Shown here one piece after another: positions 8,632-18,167 of a stretch of 64,000 nt of DNA. Source of the DNA: Mitsuaria chitosanitabida ATCC BAA-476 = NBRC 102408 (GTDB lineage Bacteria > Pseudomonadota > Gammaproteobacteria > Burkholderiales > Burkholderiaceae_C); NCBI RefSeq assembly GCF_001598255.1, contig NZ_BCYP01000035.1, positions 1 through 64,000 on the forward strand, in the 5' to 3' direction. Each line of letters opens with the position of its first letter. Position 1 is the stretch's first letter. Under the pieces are notes generated by a model that was given only the letters and a program-made list of their open reading frames with translations, had not been told where the DNA came from and ran no database searches. The position numbers and the translations under genes are program-made.

Positions 8632-10398
8632 ATGGGATTTCAGAACCGCCTCGACGCGGGGGCCTTGTTGCGCGCCACCGCCCTGGGTCTGCTGGTCACT
8701 GCCGCCGCGCAGTCCCAGGCCAGCGTGACCAACCCCACCATCGGCCGCCTGCTGTGGTCCGAGGAGTTCAACGGGACCGCGTTGAACACCAGCCTCTGGA
8801 CCTCCTCCGACGGCAACGGCTGCCAGATCAACCTGTGCGGCTACGGCAATGCCGAGCTGGAGTACTACAGCCCCAGCAACCTCTCGATCGCCGACGTGCC
8901 CTTCGAGCCCGGCACCCGCGCGCTGGCGATCCGCGCGCTGCGGCAGACCGTCGGAAGCAACCAGTTCACCTCGGGGAAGATCGATTCCTACGGGAAGGTG
9001 CAGGTGCAGTACGGGATGATCGAGATCCGCATGGCCACGCCGCAGGTCACGACCGGTCTGTGGCCGGCCGCGTGGATGCTGGGCACCAGCCCGCAGGCCT
9101 GGCCGCGCAAGGGCGAGATCGACATCGTGGAGCAGGGCCATCGCGCCTCGGCCTGGGCCGCCGCCGGCGCGCCCTCGGCCGACTACTTCGTCGGGTCCAA
9201 CGTGATCACCTGGTCGCAGGCGGCCTGCGTGCCGGGCAACGAGTCCTGCGCCGCCTCCACGGCCTGGCAGACCAAGAACTGGTACAAGCCGCAGGTCTCG
9301 CTCGCGAACCGCTTCGTCAAGTACCGCTTCTACTGGACGGACACGCAGATGCGCTTCACCGTCGTCGACACCGACGGCGAGCACGACCTGTACGACGCGC
9401 CGCTGCCGGTGAACTCGGCGGCCCTGCAGGCGCCGTTCTACCTGCTGCTGAACCTGGCCGTCGGCGGCAACTTCACTGACGCCGCGACGCCCTCGCAGGT
9501 GTCGGCGCCGCTGCCCGCGACGATGTACGTCGACTACATCCGTGTGTATGAGCTCGACGGCAAGGGCGAGGTGAAGCTGGGCAGCCAGGTCGTGCCCGAG
9601 GTCGGCAAGTTCGGCGTGTTCACCGACAACACGGTGGTGAACAACAAGCTGGTGGCGGGCACCTCGTGCGACATCTACCTGTGGAACACCGCCTCGACCG
9701 GGGCCGGCAACATCCAGCCCTACGAGGGCAACAACGTCATCGCATGGAGCTACAACACGCCGGGCCAGTGGTTCGGCGGCGGCATCCAGTCGCGCCAGAT
9801 CCGCGACCTGACCAACTTCCGCAACGGCAACGTGAAGTTCCGGATCAAGATCCCGGCCGACGTGTCCTTCAACATCGGCATCGGAGACACCTACACCAAC
9901 CAGTCGTGGGTGAACTTCCCCGCCAACGCGACGAGCTTCGGGCTGGTGCGCAACGGCGACTGGGCGACCGCGACGATCCCGGTGTCGACGCTGATCGGGC
10001 CGAAGGTGGCGCTGCAGTCGATCGCCGACATCTTCATGATCTCGAGCGACAACAACCGGATGCCGACCTCGGCCTTCCAGTTCGCGATCGACGACGTGGT
10101 GTGGGACTCCGGGACGACGCCGACGGATCCGCAGACGCCGACGACGCCCGCCGGCATCTCGCAGCCAACGTCGAGCTCGGTGAAGTTCTCCGAGCCGACC
10201 GGCACCTGGACCGACGTGCACTACACGATCAACGGCGGCGGCCAGCTGAACGTGCGGATGCTCAAGGAGGGCAGCGGCAATGCCTACACGGTGACCGGGC
10301 TGAAGAAGGGCGACGTCGTGCGCTACAGCTTCACGTACTGGGACCCGGTGCGCAACGGGGCCTACGACACGGCACCGGAGAGCTACACGCTGAAGTGA
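8632..10398 (+). CDS. Secreted GH16 beta-glucanase with C-terminal CBM56-like module
   Basis: 588 residues. A signal peptide ends near AAAQSQA. The GH16 catalytic domain covers about residues 40-310, with the signature GEIDIVEQ giving Glu162 (nucleophile), Asp164 and Glu167 (acid/base). A beta-sandwich-like region follows (about 325-495). The last 85 residues, with DVHYTINGGGQLNVRM and VVRYSFTYWDP, look like a CBM56 beta-1,3-glucan-binding module. The likely role is extracellular cleavage of beta-1,3-glucans such as laminarin or fungal wall. It is monocistronic, with LacI-type operators upstream. Confidence 0.9.
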   Translation: MGFQNRLDAGALLRATALGLLVTAAAQSQASVTNPTIGRLLWSEEFNGTALNTSLWTSSDGNGCQINLCGYGNAELEYYSPSNLSIADVPFEPGTRALAIRALRQTVGSNQFTSGKIDSYGKVQVQYGMIEIRMATPQVTTGLWPAAWMLGTSPQAWPRKGEIDIVEQGHRASAWAAAGAPSADYFVGSNVITWSQAACVPGNESCAASTAWQTKNWYKPQVSLANRFVKYRFYWTDTQMRFTVVDTDGEHDLYDAPLPVNSAALQAPFYLLLNLAVGGNFTDAATPSQVSAPLPATMYVDYIRVYELDGKGEVKLGSQVVPEVGKFGVFTDNTVVNNKLVAGTSCDIYLWNTASTGAGNIQPYEGNNVIAWSYNTPGQWFGGGIQSRQIRDLTNFRNGNVKFRIKIPADVSFNIGIGDTYTNQSWVNFPANATSFGLVRNGDWATATIPVSTLIGPKVALQSIADIFMISSDNNRMPTSAFQFAIDDVVWDSGTTPTDPQTPTTPAGISQPTSSSVKFSEPTGTWTDVHYTINGGGQLNVRMLKEGSGNAYTVTGLKKGDVVRYSFTYWDPVRNGAYDTAPESYTLK

Positions 10399-10527
10399 GC
10401 CGGACGCGCCGCGCGCGTGACGGAGGGGCCCGTCGCCTGATCGGATCGGCACCGAAGTTGAGCGCCGGGAGCCCGGCGATGGCGATGGGTCTTCCTACAC
10501 TGGGGCCACCAATCACCTGGAGGCTCC

Positions 10528-10929
10528 ATGTTCAATCACATCGTCATCGGCTCCAACGACCTCGCGCGTTCGCGACGCTTCTACGATCAGGTCCTGCGTG
10601 TGCTGGGCGTCGGCGAGGCCACGCCGCATCAGGCGAAGTCCGGGCACATGCGCCTGTTCTATCGCCATGCGGGCGGCACGCTGGGCATCGCCGAGCCGAT
10701 CAACGACGAGCCCGCGACCGCGGCGAACGGCGGCACGATCGCCTTCCGTTGCGCGTCGCCGGAGCAGGTCCATGCCTTCCACGACACCGCCGTGGCGAAC
10801 GGTGGCGTCTCGATCGAGGAGCCTCCCGGCCTGCGCGTCGATTCATTGGGGCAGTACTACCTGGCCTACGTCCGCGACCCCGACGGGAACAAGCTGTGCG
10901 CCGTCCACCGTCCCCAGGCGCAATCTTGA
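10528..10929 (+). CDS. VOC (glyoxalase/dioxygenase fold) family protein
   Basis: 133 residues with the paired beta-alpha-beta-beta-beta modules of the vicinal oxygen chelate superfamily: FNHIVIGSNDLARSRRFYDQVL at the start and YYLAYVRDPDGNKLCAV at the end. A GGAGG site precedes the ATG. The substrate cannot be told from sequence. The stop codon overlaps a possible TTG start of the AraC-type regulator downstream (TTGA), so the two genes probably form a unit. Confidence 0.8.
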   Translation: MFNHIVIGSNDLARSRRFYDQVLRVLGVGEATPHQAKSGHMRLFYRHAGGTLGIAEPINDEPATAANGGTIAFRCASPEQVHAFHDTAVANGGVSIEEPPGLRVDSLGQYYLAYVRDPDGNKLCAVHRPQAQS

Positions 10930-11804
10930 GCGGCGAGCGCCGCGTGCTGCGCACGCCGGCGGGGGCCGAGCTCGCGCGGACCCTGCATGCGCGGCCCGCG
11001 CTGGGCGTGGCGGCGCACGTGATGCAGGGGGAGGGGCTGGAGATCGTGCGCATCCGCGTGGAGCGGCCGGCGCTGATCCTGGTCGACCGCGGCATCAAGA
11101 CCGTCAAGCCGGAGCGCGGCGCCGCCGTGCGCGCCATGCCCGGCCAGGCCCTGCTGCTGGCGGGCGGGCAGACCGTGGACTTCCACAACCGCATCACCGA
11201 CGGGGAGCGGTACGAGGCCCGTTGGCTGATGTTCGGCGGCGTGGTGCTGGACGATCCCTACTACCTGGCCACCGCGGAGCGCCTCCACGCCGGGAAGGCG
11301 GCGATGCCGCGCGCGCAGGCGCTGCGGCGCGTGCCGCCCGGACTCGCCGATGCCTTCGAGCGTGCCCGTCGCGCCCTGGCCCCGGACCCGTCACTGCCGG
11401 ACACGGTCGTGCGCCAGCAGTTGCTCGAGGTGGCGCACTGGCTGCTGGCGCAGGGCCTGGTGCTGCGCGCGCCGATGGAGGACGCGCGGATCTCCGGCCG
11501 GATCCGGGCCATGCTGTCGGCGCGCCCGGAGGACGACTGGAGCGCGGCCGCGATCGCGAGGGCGCTCGCGATGTCCGAGGCGACGCTGCGGCGCAGGCTC
11601 GCGGCCGAGGGCGCCAGCTTGCGCGAGCTGATCGCCGACGTGCGGATGGCCTCGGCGCTGGTGCTGTTGCAGGCCACGTCGCGGCCGGTGTCGGAGATCG
11701 CCTCGGCGGTGGGCTACGACTCGCCGTCGCGCTTCGCCGTGCGCTTCCGCGACCGCTTCGGGTTCGCGCCCACGGCGGTGCGGGGGCATGCGCGGGGGAT
11801 GTGA
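10926..11804 (+). CDS. AraC-family transcriptional regulator
   Basis: The C-terminal 100 residues form a paired helix-turn-helix domain: AAIARALAMSEATLRRRLAAEG, then RPVSEIASAVGYDSPSRFAVRFRDRFG. The N-terminal part resembles the effector domain of regulators that carry a cupin-like fold (HARPALGVAAHVMQGEG). The start is uncertain: I use the TTG at 10926 that overlaps the VOC stop, giving 292 residues, the usual family length. The ligand is unknown. Confidence 0.75.
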   Translation: MSGERRVLRTPAGAELARTLHARPALGVAAHVMQGEGLEIVRIRVERPALILVDRGIKTVKPERGAAVRAMPGQALLLAGGQTVDFHNRITDGERYEARWLMFGGVVLDDPYYLATAERLHAGKAAMPRAQALRRVPPGLADAFERARRALAPDPSLPDTVVRQQLLEVAHWLLAQGLVLRAPMEDARISGRIRAMLSARPEDDWSAAAIARALAMSEATLRRRLAAEGASLRELIADVRMASALVLLQATSRPVSEIASAVGYDSPSRFAVRFRDRFGFAPTAVRGHARGM

Positions 11805-11868
11805 TCGGGCGCAGTGGTACTACGGTGCCGCCGGGCCCGGTCCGGAGCGGTACGCCGCTGCGTGTCGA

Positions 11869-13248
11869 TCAGGCGCCTGGCCCGCCGGTCGGTCGCGACC
11901 GCTGCGCCAGCAGCCGCCTGCGCACCGCGTCGATGTTGTTGCGCAGCGCGTAGAGCTCCTCGGCATAGGACAGCGGCACCGCGATGCGGTGCGTGACGCG
12001 GTCCAGTTCGTCGAGCTCGTCGAGCAAGGCCTCGCGCTCGCCGGTGCCGGTCTCCAGTTTGGCCTCCACCTCGCGCAGCCGCGCATACCAGCGGAACACG
12101 CGCGAGCGCACGCGGAAGGTGTAGAGCGGCGGAACCACGCGTGACAGCGGCAGCATCAGCACCAGCAGGCCGCCCACCACCAGCCACATGCGCTCCAGGA
12201 GATTGCCGGCCCAGAAGGGCAGGTATCGCGCCCAGGCCGGCGGCGTGCCGTTGATCGCGCGATCGCCTTCGGCGCTGACGGGCAGCTCGCTGGTGCGGGT
12301 GTTGGGGAAGTCGCGCGCGCCATTGAACCAGCCGGCTTCGCTGTGCTGGCCCAGCGCCGCTTGCGCGAAGAGCTGGCGCAGCGCGGGGTGCGTCTGCTCG
12401 CGCGCGAGCAGGGCGGTGGTGGTGGCCAGCAGCGGCACGTCGTGCGGCGGCAGATCGGCCGCGAGGTCCACCACACCGCGCGGCAGCGTCACGGTGGACA
12501 GGAAGGGCAGGAGGCGCGAGTAGGCCTCGTTCTGCTCGAAGGCCATCAGCGCGATGGCCGGATCGCGCAGCAGCGCGCGGATCAGGTCGGCCTGCGGCGC
12601 CGAGATCAGCACCGCGGCATCCAGCTGGCCCTGGCGCAGCGCCGCGCCGGCGGCGTCGGGCGCGAGATTCGACAGCCGCAGATCGGTCGGCTTCAGCTGG
12701 TTCAGCGCGAGCAGCTTCTCGACGATCTGCGGGACGCCGCTGCCGTCCTGGTCCACGTTGACCCGCAGGCCGCGCAGCTGGGTCAGGCGCTGCAGTTCGC
12801 CGCCGGGCTGGCGTCGCGCGATGCCGAGATCGCGGCGGTAGAAGATCCAGATCGGCTCGTAGAACAGGCTGCCCAGCGAGACGATGCCGGCCTCGGTATC
12901 GGCGACGGGATCCGCCATCCCGCCGCGCACGAAACCCACATCGGCCGTGCCCGCGCGCAGATGGGCCAGATCGTCCTGGGCGCCTTCGCTGGCGACGAGC
13001 TCCACCTGGATGCGTTCGCGCGCCAGCGCCTTCGCATAGCCCTCGCCGAAGCCGGCGTAGGCGCTGCCGACGGGGCCGGTGGCCAGCCGCACCTGGCGCG
13101 GCGGTTGCGGGTCCAGCCACCAGTAGGCCGCGATCAGCAGGCCACCGCCGAGCAGCAGCAGCGGCCCCATCGAGACCATCATGTCGCGCAGCGTCTGCAC
13201 CAGCAGGCGCAGGCTGCGGGTGGCGTGCCATTGCTGAATGGGGGTCAT
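11869..13248 (-). CDS. TAXI-family TRAP-type solute-binding protein, membrane-anchored
   Basis: 459 residues from the ATG at 13248. An N-terminal hydrophobic segment (MGPLLLLGGGLLIAAYWW) is followed by a periplasmic binding domain with the TAXI pattern RLATGPVGSAYAGFGEGYAKAL. A second membrane helix (MWLVVGGLLVLMLPLS) lies near residue 370, and an arginine-rich coiled tail follows. This longer, anchored form is a known variant; no TRAP permease subunits are nearby, so the partner and ligand are unknown. The start overlaps the stop of the upstream lipoprotein gene by four bases (ATGA). Confidence 0.8.
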   Translation of the reverse strand: MTPIQQWHATRSLRLLVQTLRDMMVSMGPLLLLGGGLLIAAYWWLDPQPPRQVRLATGPVGSAYAGFGEGYAKALARERIQVELVASEGAQDDLAHLRAGTADVGFVRGGMADPVADTEAGIVSLGSLFYEPIWIFYRRDLGIARRQPGGELQRLTQLRGLRVNVDQDGSGVPQIVEKLLALNQLKPTDLRLSNLAPDAAGAALRQGQLDAAVLISAPQADLIRALLRDPAIALMAFEQNEAYSRLLPFLSTVTLPRGVVDLAADLPPHDVPLLATTTALLAREQTHPALRQLFAQAALGQHSEAGWFNGARDFPNTRTSELPVSAEGDRAINGTPPAWARYLPFWAGNLLERMWLVVGGLLVLMLPLSRVVPPLYTFRVRSRVFRWYARLREVEAKLETGTGEREALLDELDELDRVTHRIAVPLSYAEELYALRNNIDAVRRRLLAQRSRPTGGPGA

Positions 13249-13727
13249 GTCTTGCCTTGCGTGTCGACGGCGCATGTCGGCGCTGACCGCAGATAGGCCT
13301 CGCCACGACCGGCCGCGAAGCCGTGGATGGGCGTCGATGGGTCGCTCGGCAAGTCACGCGCGGCGACATGGAGATCGAACGAAAGATCATGCGGCGCGAC
13401 CGTCACCGTCCCTTTCGTCTTCTCCTGCCGGACCTGGGCGGCGAACACCTCGACATGGGTCTCGGTCCATTGGCCATTCGCCAAAGGAACGACGATTTCG
13501 TAGGCAGACCGATTCACGGACTTGTTCCCATCGTCGAAAGGCGTATGCATGCTGCCTCTGACCGTCTCGATGTTCTGAACCATCAGGTGCGCCTTGCCCT
13601 TGCCGTCCATGCAAGCCGTGACGTCCGGGTCAACGGCGTACGACACGAATGCACAGCCCGGCAGCAGGGAGATCGCTCCGGCTGCGCCAAGGCAGCTCAT
13701 CCAACGGCATGTCCTCGTGATCTGCAT
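13245..13727 (-). CDS. Hypothetical lipoprotein, 160 aa
   Basis: I chose the ATG at 13727, preceded by aggaaaagg, because it yields a proper lipoprotein signal peptide ending in the lipobox LLPGC. The mature part has several charged beta-like segments and no recognised domain. It is translationally coupled to the TAXI protein gene. It could be an accessory component, but this is only suggested by the overlap. Confidence 0.65.
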   Translation of the reverse strand: MQITRTCRWMSCLGAAGAISLLPGCAFVSYAVDPDVTACMDGKGKAHLMVQNIETVRGSMHTPFDDGNKSVNRSAYEIVVPLANGQWTETHVEVFAAQVRQEKTKGTVTVAPHDLSFDLHVAARDLPSDPSTPIHGFAAGRGEAYLRSAPTCAVDTQGKT

Positions 13728-14015
13728 GACTGAGCCTTTTCCTGGTGCAAGAAGATGGGATCCGAGCGCGGACATCGCTGACATTCTGCCGCCGGCCCCG
13801 AGATCCGTTCGTTCGCGATGCTGCTTCGGCTGCATGGACCCATCCCGGTGACATCTCTCGGGCGTCGAACGACGCGGGATGAGCCTCCGCTCCTGCCGTG
13901 GCGAGGGATCGCTCCCGATGCCGCCGCGAATCAGAAAAGAGCTGATATCCACTTGTCGATCGGCTCCCCAAAATGCAGTCGTCAGTCCTCCGGTTGAGGA
14001 GGGGCTCCGCAATCC

Positions 14016-15230
14016 GTGTCAATCAATGGAGTGGCCATGGCTGAGAAAGAGTCCGCGGACCGCCAGTTTGGCGGCCGTCGTCCGGCGAGCCAGTGCAGTC
14101 GCACCGGCACGCCGACGAATGAAGGTCGCGCACTGCCACGAGATGCGATCTGGGGTGATCGCGTCAGGAACAGCGCGCGCATGGTGGCTCAGCGCACCAC
14201 GATGGACATGCTGACGGGGCCCGCGTCAACACAAGGACATCAAGGCGACTCAGGTGCGAGGAGCGAGCAGGCGGCCGAGGGGGCAGGGTCCGCGATGGTT
14301 CAACTGATGCTCAGGCGTGAGCGCGGCGGCGACCGCGATGGTGGTCGGGGAGACCGCAACAAGCGCACCCTTTCATCGCGCGAGCCGGAGCCGGAGCCGG
14401 AGCCGAAGAAGCCCCCGAAGAGACCCGCGCAGACGGATTCCCCGGAGCAGGGGAAGACGAAGCGGCCCAAGAGGGGCGCCAAAGAACCCGAGTCGGGGCA
14501 GCGCATTGGCGAAAGGATGGCGGAAGAGGTGTTCGACGCCCTCACCAGTACCGGGGCACTGGATCAAGAGATACCGTCCGAATTCGATGACGAGGAGCTC
14601 ATGGCGGAACAGAGGGCGGCATTGGAGGCGCTCGGCAACAAGGAGTACGCGCACCTGTTCGACCGAAACGTGACGACCTATGTTCGCTTTAACGGACGTG
14701 GATTCGTCCAGAAAGCGAGCCCCGGGAGCACCGGTTTGGAGGATACCAAGCAACCTCAGAAATCGTTTCTGCTCACGGGCCAGAAACCGGGGGCGCTTTC
14801 ATCCACGGTCATGCATGAGTACTACCACTCCTTGCAAGATCCGGAGATGGACGAGACGAGCGCAGAGACAGACGCCCATTTGAAGGAGAGTCTGTGGCGC
14901 AGGAAGCGCGGCCTTGCGGTCGAGAAGGATTACTTGGCGAAGGGCGAGATCAGCGAGGACAAGATTCGCAAAGTACAGGAACCGATCACGCGGGGCCAGG
15001 AAGCCCAGGGGCGGGAGTTCGTCGAGTTCAAGAAGAAGCCCGCTCAGGTGCTGTTGGCCGGTGGCGAGGGGGAAGACTGGGTGTCAGCGGAGAAGCATGA
15101 CTGGGGAGAGTTCAACCTCTTCGAGCCAGTCGAAGGAGGGGACGAGGCCAACATCCGCAGCGATGCGTTTCTCCAGCGCCTGAGATCGCTGCTCGGGGAG
15201 GAGAAGGGTGAGAGCTCCGAGGGCAAGTGA
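14016..15230 (+). CDS. Putative HExxH metallopeptidase with disordered N-terminus
   Basis: 404 residues from a GTG with a gaggagggg site about 11 bases upstream; an ATG at 14037 is possible. Residues 1-150 are low-complexity and charged (REPEPEPEPKKPPKR) and include NSARMVAQRTTMDML, a pattern resembling the NSPR/AQR spacers seen in DUF4157 proteins carried by extracellular contractile injection systems. Near residue 270, STVMHEYYHSLQ gives an HExxH zinc site, followed by a DETSAETDAH stretch that could supply the third ligand. There is no Sec signal peptide. It is flanked by a lipoprotein gene and a broken AraC gene. A toxin or injected-effector role is inference. Confidence 0.6.
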   Translation: MSINGVAMAEKESADRQFGGRRPASQCSRTGTPTNEGRALPRDAIWGDRVRNSARMVAQRTTMDMLTGPASTQGHQGDSGARSEQAAEGAGSAMVQLMLRRERGGDRDGGRGDRNKRTLSSREPEPEPEPKKPPKRPAQTDSPEQGKTKRPKRGAKEPESGQRIGERMAEEVFDALTSTGALDQEIPSEFDDEELMAEQRAALEALGNKEYAHLFDRNVTTYVRFNGRGFVQKASPGSTGLEDTKQPQKSFLLTGQKPGALSSTVMHEYYHSLQDPEMDETSAETDAHLKESLWRRKRGLAVEKDYLAKGEISEDKIRKVQEPITRGQEAQGREFVEFKKKPAQVLLAGGEGEDWVSAEKHDWGEFNLFEPVEGGDEANIRSDAFLQRLRSLLGEEKGESSEGK

Positions 15231-15345
15231 GGCGTCGCGTGCATCCGGCGGCGGTCCGCTCGCCAGTGCGACGACCTCCAATGGGACGGCCCGCAGAACG
15301 CCGATGTCCAGATCATCGACGGCGGTCATCGCCTGTCCCCCCAAC

Positions 15346-15870
15346 TCAATGCGACGACACAAACCCCGCCCCCGGCAGTGCCGGCGGGATGTCGAAGCTG
15401 GCCTTCATCCGTCGTGCCTCCGCGCCCGGCGTCAAGCCGAACAGGCGTTTGAACTCGCGATTGAACTGCGAGCTGCTTTCGTATCCGACGGCATGGCAGG
15501 CCGCGGCCGCCGTCATGCCCTCGCGGGCCATCAGCAGGCGCGCCTGATGCAGTCGGGTCGACTTCAGGTACTGCATGGGTGAGCTCTGCGTGACGGCCTT
15601 GAAGTGCACATGGAAGGACGGCACGCTCATGCCCGCCTCGCGTGCCAGCATCCCCAGGTCGAGCCGATCGGCGTAGTCCCGGTGGATGCGCCGCAACGCC
15701 TTGCCGACCTTGCCGAACTGCCCTTGCTGCGTCAGCGCCGCCCGCAGCGATTGCCCTTGCGGTCCGGTCAGCACGCGGAAGTACAGCTCTCTCACGAGGG
15801 CGCGGCCCAGCACCGCCGCCTCCAGCGGCCGGCTGAGCCCCTGCAGCAGTCGCCGCACCGACTGCCGCAT
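15346..15870 (-). pseudogene. AraC-family regulator, N-terminus deleted
   Basis: The C-terminal DNA-binding domain is intact (LDLGMLAREAGMSVPSFHVHFKAV, AAAACHAVGYESSSQFNREFKRLFG). Of the N-terminal cupin domain only the last stretch remains (LVRELYFRVLTGPQG), so roughly 120 residues are missing compared with full members. The ATG at 15870 falls exactly where a truncated SDR gene begins on the other strand, so this is probably a deletion product and not a natural short regulator. Confidence 0.7.
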
Positions 15871-15872
15871 AC

Positions 15873-16466
15873 GTGCTCGTGAACAACGCCGGCTACGGGC
15901 ACGAGGGGGTGATGGAGGAGTCGTCGCTGGAGGAGATGCGGAGGCAGTTCGATGTGAACGTCTTCGGCGCCGTAGCGATGATGAAAGCCGTGCTGCCGTT
16001 CATGCGTCAACGCCGGCGCGGCCACCTCATCAACATCACGTCGATGGGCGGTTTCATCACCATGCCTGGCATCACCTACTACTGCGGCAGCAAGTTCGCG
16101 TTGGAGGGGATCTCGGAGGCGCTCGGCCAGGAGGTCAAGGCCCTGGGCATCGCCGTGACCGCCGTGGCGCCGGGGTCGTTCCGGACGGACTGGGCGGGGC
16201 GCTCGATGGTGCGGTCGGCGCGAAGCATCGCCGACTACGACGCGGTCTTCGACCCCATCCGCGCGGCGCGCGAGGCCAAGAGCGGCCAGCAGCTGGGCGA
16301 TCCGGACAAGGCGGCCGTCGCCCTGCTGCGACTGATCGAGAGCGACGCGCCGCCCGCGCATCTGCTGCTGGGCCGCGACGCCGTGACCTTGGTCCGGGAC
16401 AAGCTGAACGCGATGAGCGCGGACATCGCCGCGTGGGAAAGCGTCAGCCGCTCGACCGACCACTGA
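15873..16466 (+). pseudogene. Short-chain dehydrogenase, N-terminal Rossmann part deleted
   Basis: The frame opens at VLVNNAGYG, a motif normally about 85 residues into an SDR. The cofactor-binding TGxxxGxG segment is absent. The remainder is well preserved: ITSMGGF, the catalytic YYCGSKFALEG (Tyr-x-x-x-Lys) and VAPGSFRTDW. It cannot bind NAD(P) normally. Intact relatives are often divergently paired with an AraC regulator, as seen here. Confidence 0.75.
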
Positions 16467-16499
16467 TCGGCAGGAAGCGGTGCGGCTGGCCGACGATGC

Positions 16500-17417
16500 T
16501 CAAGCCCGGGTTCCCCGCGAGGACGCGATCGTCGCCGCCGGTTGCCGAGCCAGCTCGATGAAGGCGCGCACGTAGTCGATGGCGGTCTCCGCCTCGCGCG
16601 CGCCCAGGAAGATCTGCTTGGCGATGCCGCGCGGGCCCAGCCGCACGGGCACCACGTCCATCTTGGCGGCGTACTCGTCGACCAGCCAGCGCGGGAGCGC
16701 CGCGACGCCGCGCCCGCTGGCGACCATCTGCACCATGATGTCGGTCGTCTCGATGGCCTTGTGGCGCTTGGGCGTGACCCCGGCCGGCAGCAGGAACTGG
16801 TTGTAGATGTCCAGGCGCTCGATGTCCACGGGGTAGCTGATCAGCACCTCCGGGATCAGCTGCTGCGGCTTCACGTAGGCCGCCGACGCCAACGGATGGC
16901 TCTTGGCCACGACGAGCACCTGCTCGTAGTCGAACACCGGCACGAAGCTCAGGCCCGGCTTGAACAGCGGATCGGGCGTCACCAGCAGGTCGATCTCGTA
17001 GCCGAAGAGCGCGCCGATCCCGCCGAACTGGAACTTCTGCTTCACGTCGACCTCGACGTCGGGCCAGGCCGTCAGATAGGGCGACACCACCTTGAGCAGC
17101 CACTGGTAGCAGGGATGGCATTCCATGCCGATGCGCAGCGCGCCGCGCTCCCCCTGGGCGAACTGTCCCAGCCGCTCCTCGGCCAGATCCAGCTGCGGGA
17201 GCACCCGGTTCGCGACGGCCAGCAGGTACTGGCCCGCCTGCGTCAGGCGCAGGCTTCGACCTTCACGCAACCAGATGTCGGTGCCCAGCTGCTGCTCCAG
17301 CTTCCTCATGCTGTGGCTCAGGGCGGACTGGGTCAGGTTCAGCACGCCCGCGGCCGCCGTCAGCGACCCCTGCCGCTCGACTTGCTGAACGATGCTGAGG
17401 TGGATACGTTCCAGCAT
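16500..17417 (-). CDS. metR: MetR-type LysR regulator
   Basis: 305 residues. The N-terminal winged helix-turn-helix is clear (QGSLTAAAGVLNLTQSALSHSMRKLE), and the effector domain contains QFGGIGALFGYEIDLLVTPDP as in MetR, which senses homocysteine and activates methionine genes. It is divergent from an FMN reductase, mesX and mesD genes, exactly the targets expected, and a MetR-like box lies in the gap. The gene name rests on similarity plus this context. Confidence 0.82.
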   Translation of the reverse strand: MLERIHLSIVQQVERQGSLTAAAGVLNLTQSALSHSMRKLEQQLGTDIWLREGRSLRLTQAGQYLLAVANRVLPQLDLAEERLGQFAQGERGALRIGMECHPCYQWLLKVVSPYLTAWPDVEVDVKQKFQFGGIGALFGYEIDLLVTPDPLFKPGLSFVPVFDYEQVLVVAKSHPLASAAYVKPQQLIPEVLISYPVDIERLDIYNQFLLPAGVTPKRHKAIETTDIMVQMVASGRGVAALPRWLVDEYAAKMDVVPVRLGPRGIAKQIFLGAREAETAIDYVRAFIELARQPAATIASSRGTRA

Positions 17418-17422
17418 TCAGA

Positions 17423-17435
17423 TGAGCCATTTTCA
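17423..17435. promoter_or_regulatory. MetR-like operator
   Basis: TGAGCCATTTTCA matches the MetR consensus TGAA-N5-TTCA at all but one fixed position. It lies 6 bases before the metR start and about 110 bases before the divergent reductase gene, so it could serve both autoregulation and activation. Confidence 0.6.
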
Positions 17436-17541
17436 TGGATTTGTGAGATTAAACCATTTTACGTCATGAGCCTCGCTGACTAGCATTCGCTCCCTCATCG
17501 GCGCCCCTGCCGCGCCGAGCTGTCCCGAGGTGAATGCCGTC

Positions 17542-18123
17542 ATGACCCGTCCACTCCGTCTCGTCGCCGTCTCCGGCGGCATGCAACGTCCCTCCAAGTC
17601 CGCGGCGCTGGCCGACCACCTGCTGGACCTGATGGCCGAGGAAGTCGGCGGCGAGCGGCGCCTGATCGAGCTGGGGCCGCTGGCCCCGCACTTCGCGGGC
17701 GCGGTCTGGCGCCCGCAACTGCCGGCGACGGTGGAGCGGGAGCTCGTGGCGGTCGAGCAGGCGGACGTGCTCGTGGTGGCGACGCCGGTCTTCCGCGGCT
17801 CTTACACGGGTCTGTTCAAGCACTTCTTCGACTTCATCGATCAGGACGCCTTGATGGACAAGCCCATCCTCCTGGCCGCCACCGGCGGCAGCGAGCGCCA
17901 TGCCCTGGTCATCGACCACCAGTTGCGGCCGCTGTTCAGCTTCTTCCAGGCGCGCACCCTGCCGCTCGGCGTCTACGCGACCGACAAGGACTTCATCGAC
18001 TACCGCTTGCGGGACGAGGCCCTGATCCAGCGCGCCCGGCTGGCGGTCCGGCGGGCCCTGCCGCTGGTCGACCTCACCCGCCACGCCTGGCCCCCGCAGC
18101 TCGCGGAAGCGGCCGCGGCCTGA
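17542..18123 (+). CDS. NADPH-dependent FMN reductase (MsuE-like)
   Basis: 193 residues of flavodoxin-like fold: LRLVAVSGGMQRPSKS forms the phosphate-binding loop and ATPVFRGSYTGLFKHFFDFI is the conserved core of MsuE/SsuE-type reductases. I prefer the ATG at 17542 over a GTG at 17530 because the gaggtg site fits its spacing. It sits directly before mesX, and reduced flavin supply to an oxygen-dependent step is a plausible role, by inference. Confidence 0.8.
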   Translation: MTRPLRLVAVSGGMQRPSKSAALADHLLDLMAEEVGGERRLIELGPLAPHFAGAVWRPQLPATVERELVAVEQADVLVVATPVFRGSYTGLFKHFFDFIDQDALMDKPILLAATGGSERHALVIDHQLRPLFSFFQARTLPLGVYATDKDFIDYRLRDEALIQRARLAVRRALPLVDLTRHAWPPQLAEAAAA

Positions 18124-18167
18124 GGCGGCGCTCGCCCTTCCTCCCAGACTTCAGCCCCTCCATCGCC

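Noticed and set aside
8518-10452. A 644-codon minus-strand frame antisense to the glucanase
   Set aside because: His/Arg/Val-rich, no domain, fully overlapping a clear GH16 gene.
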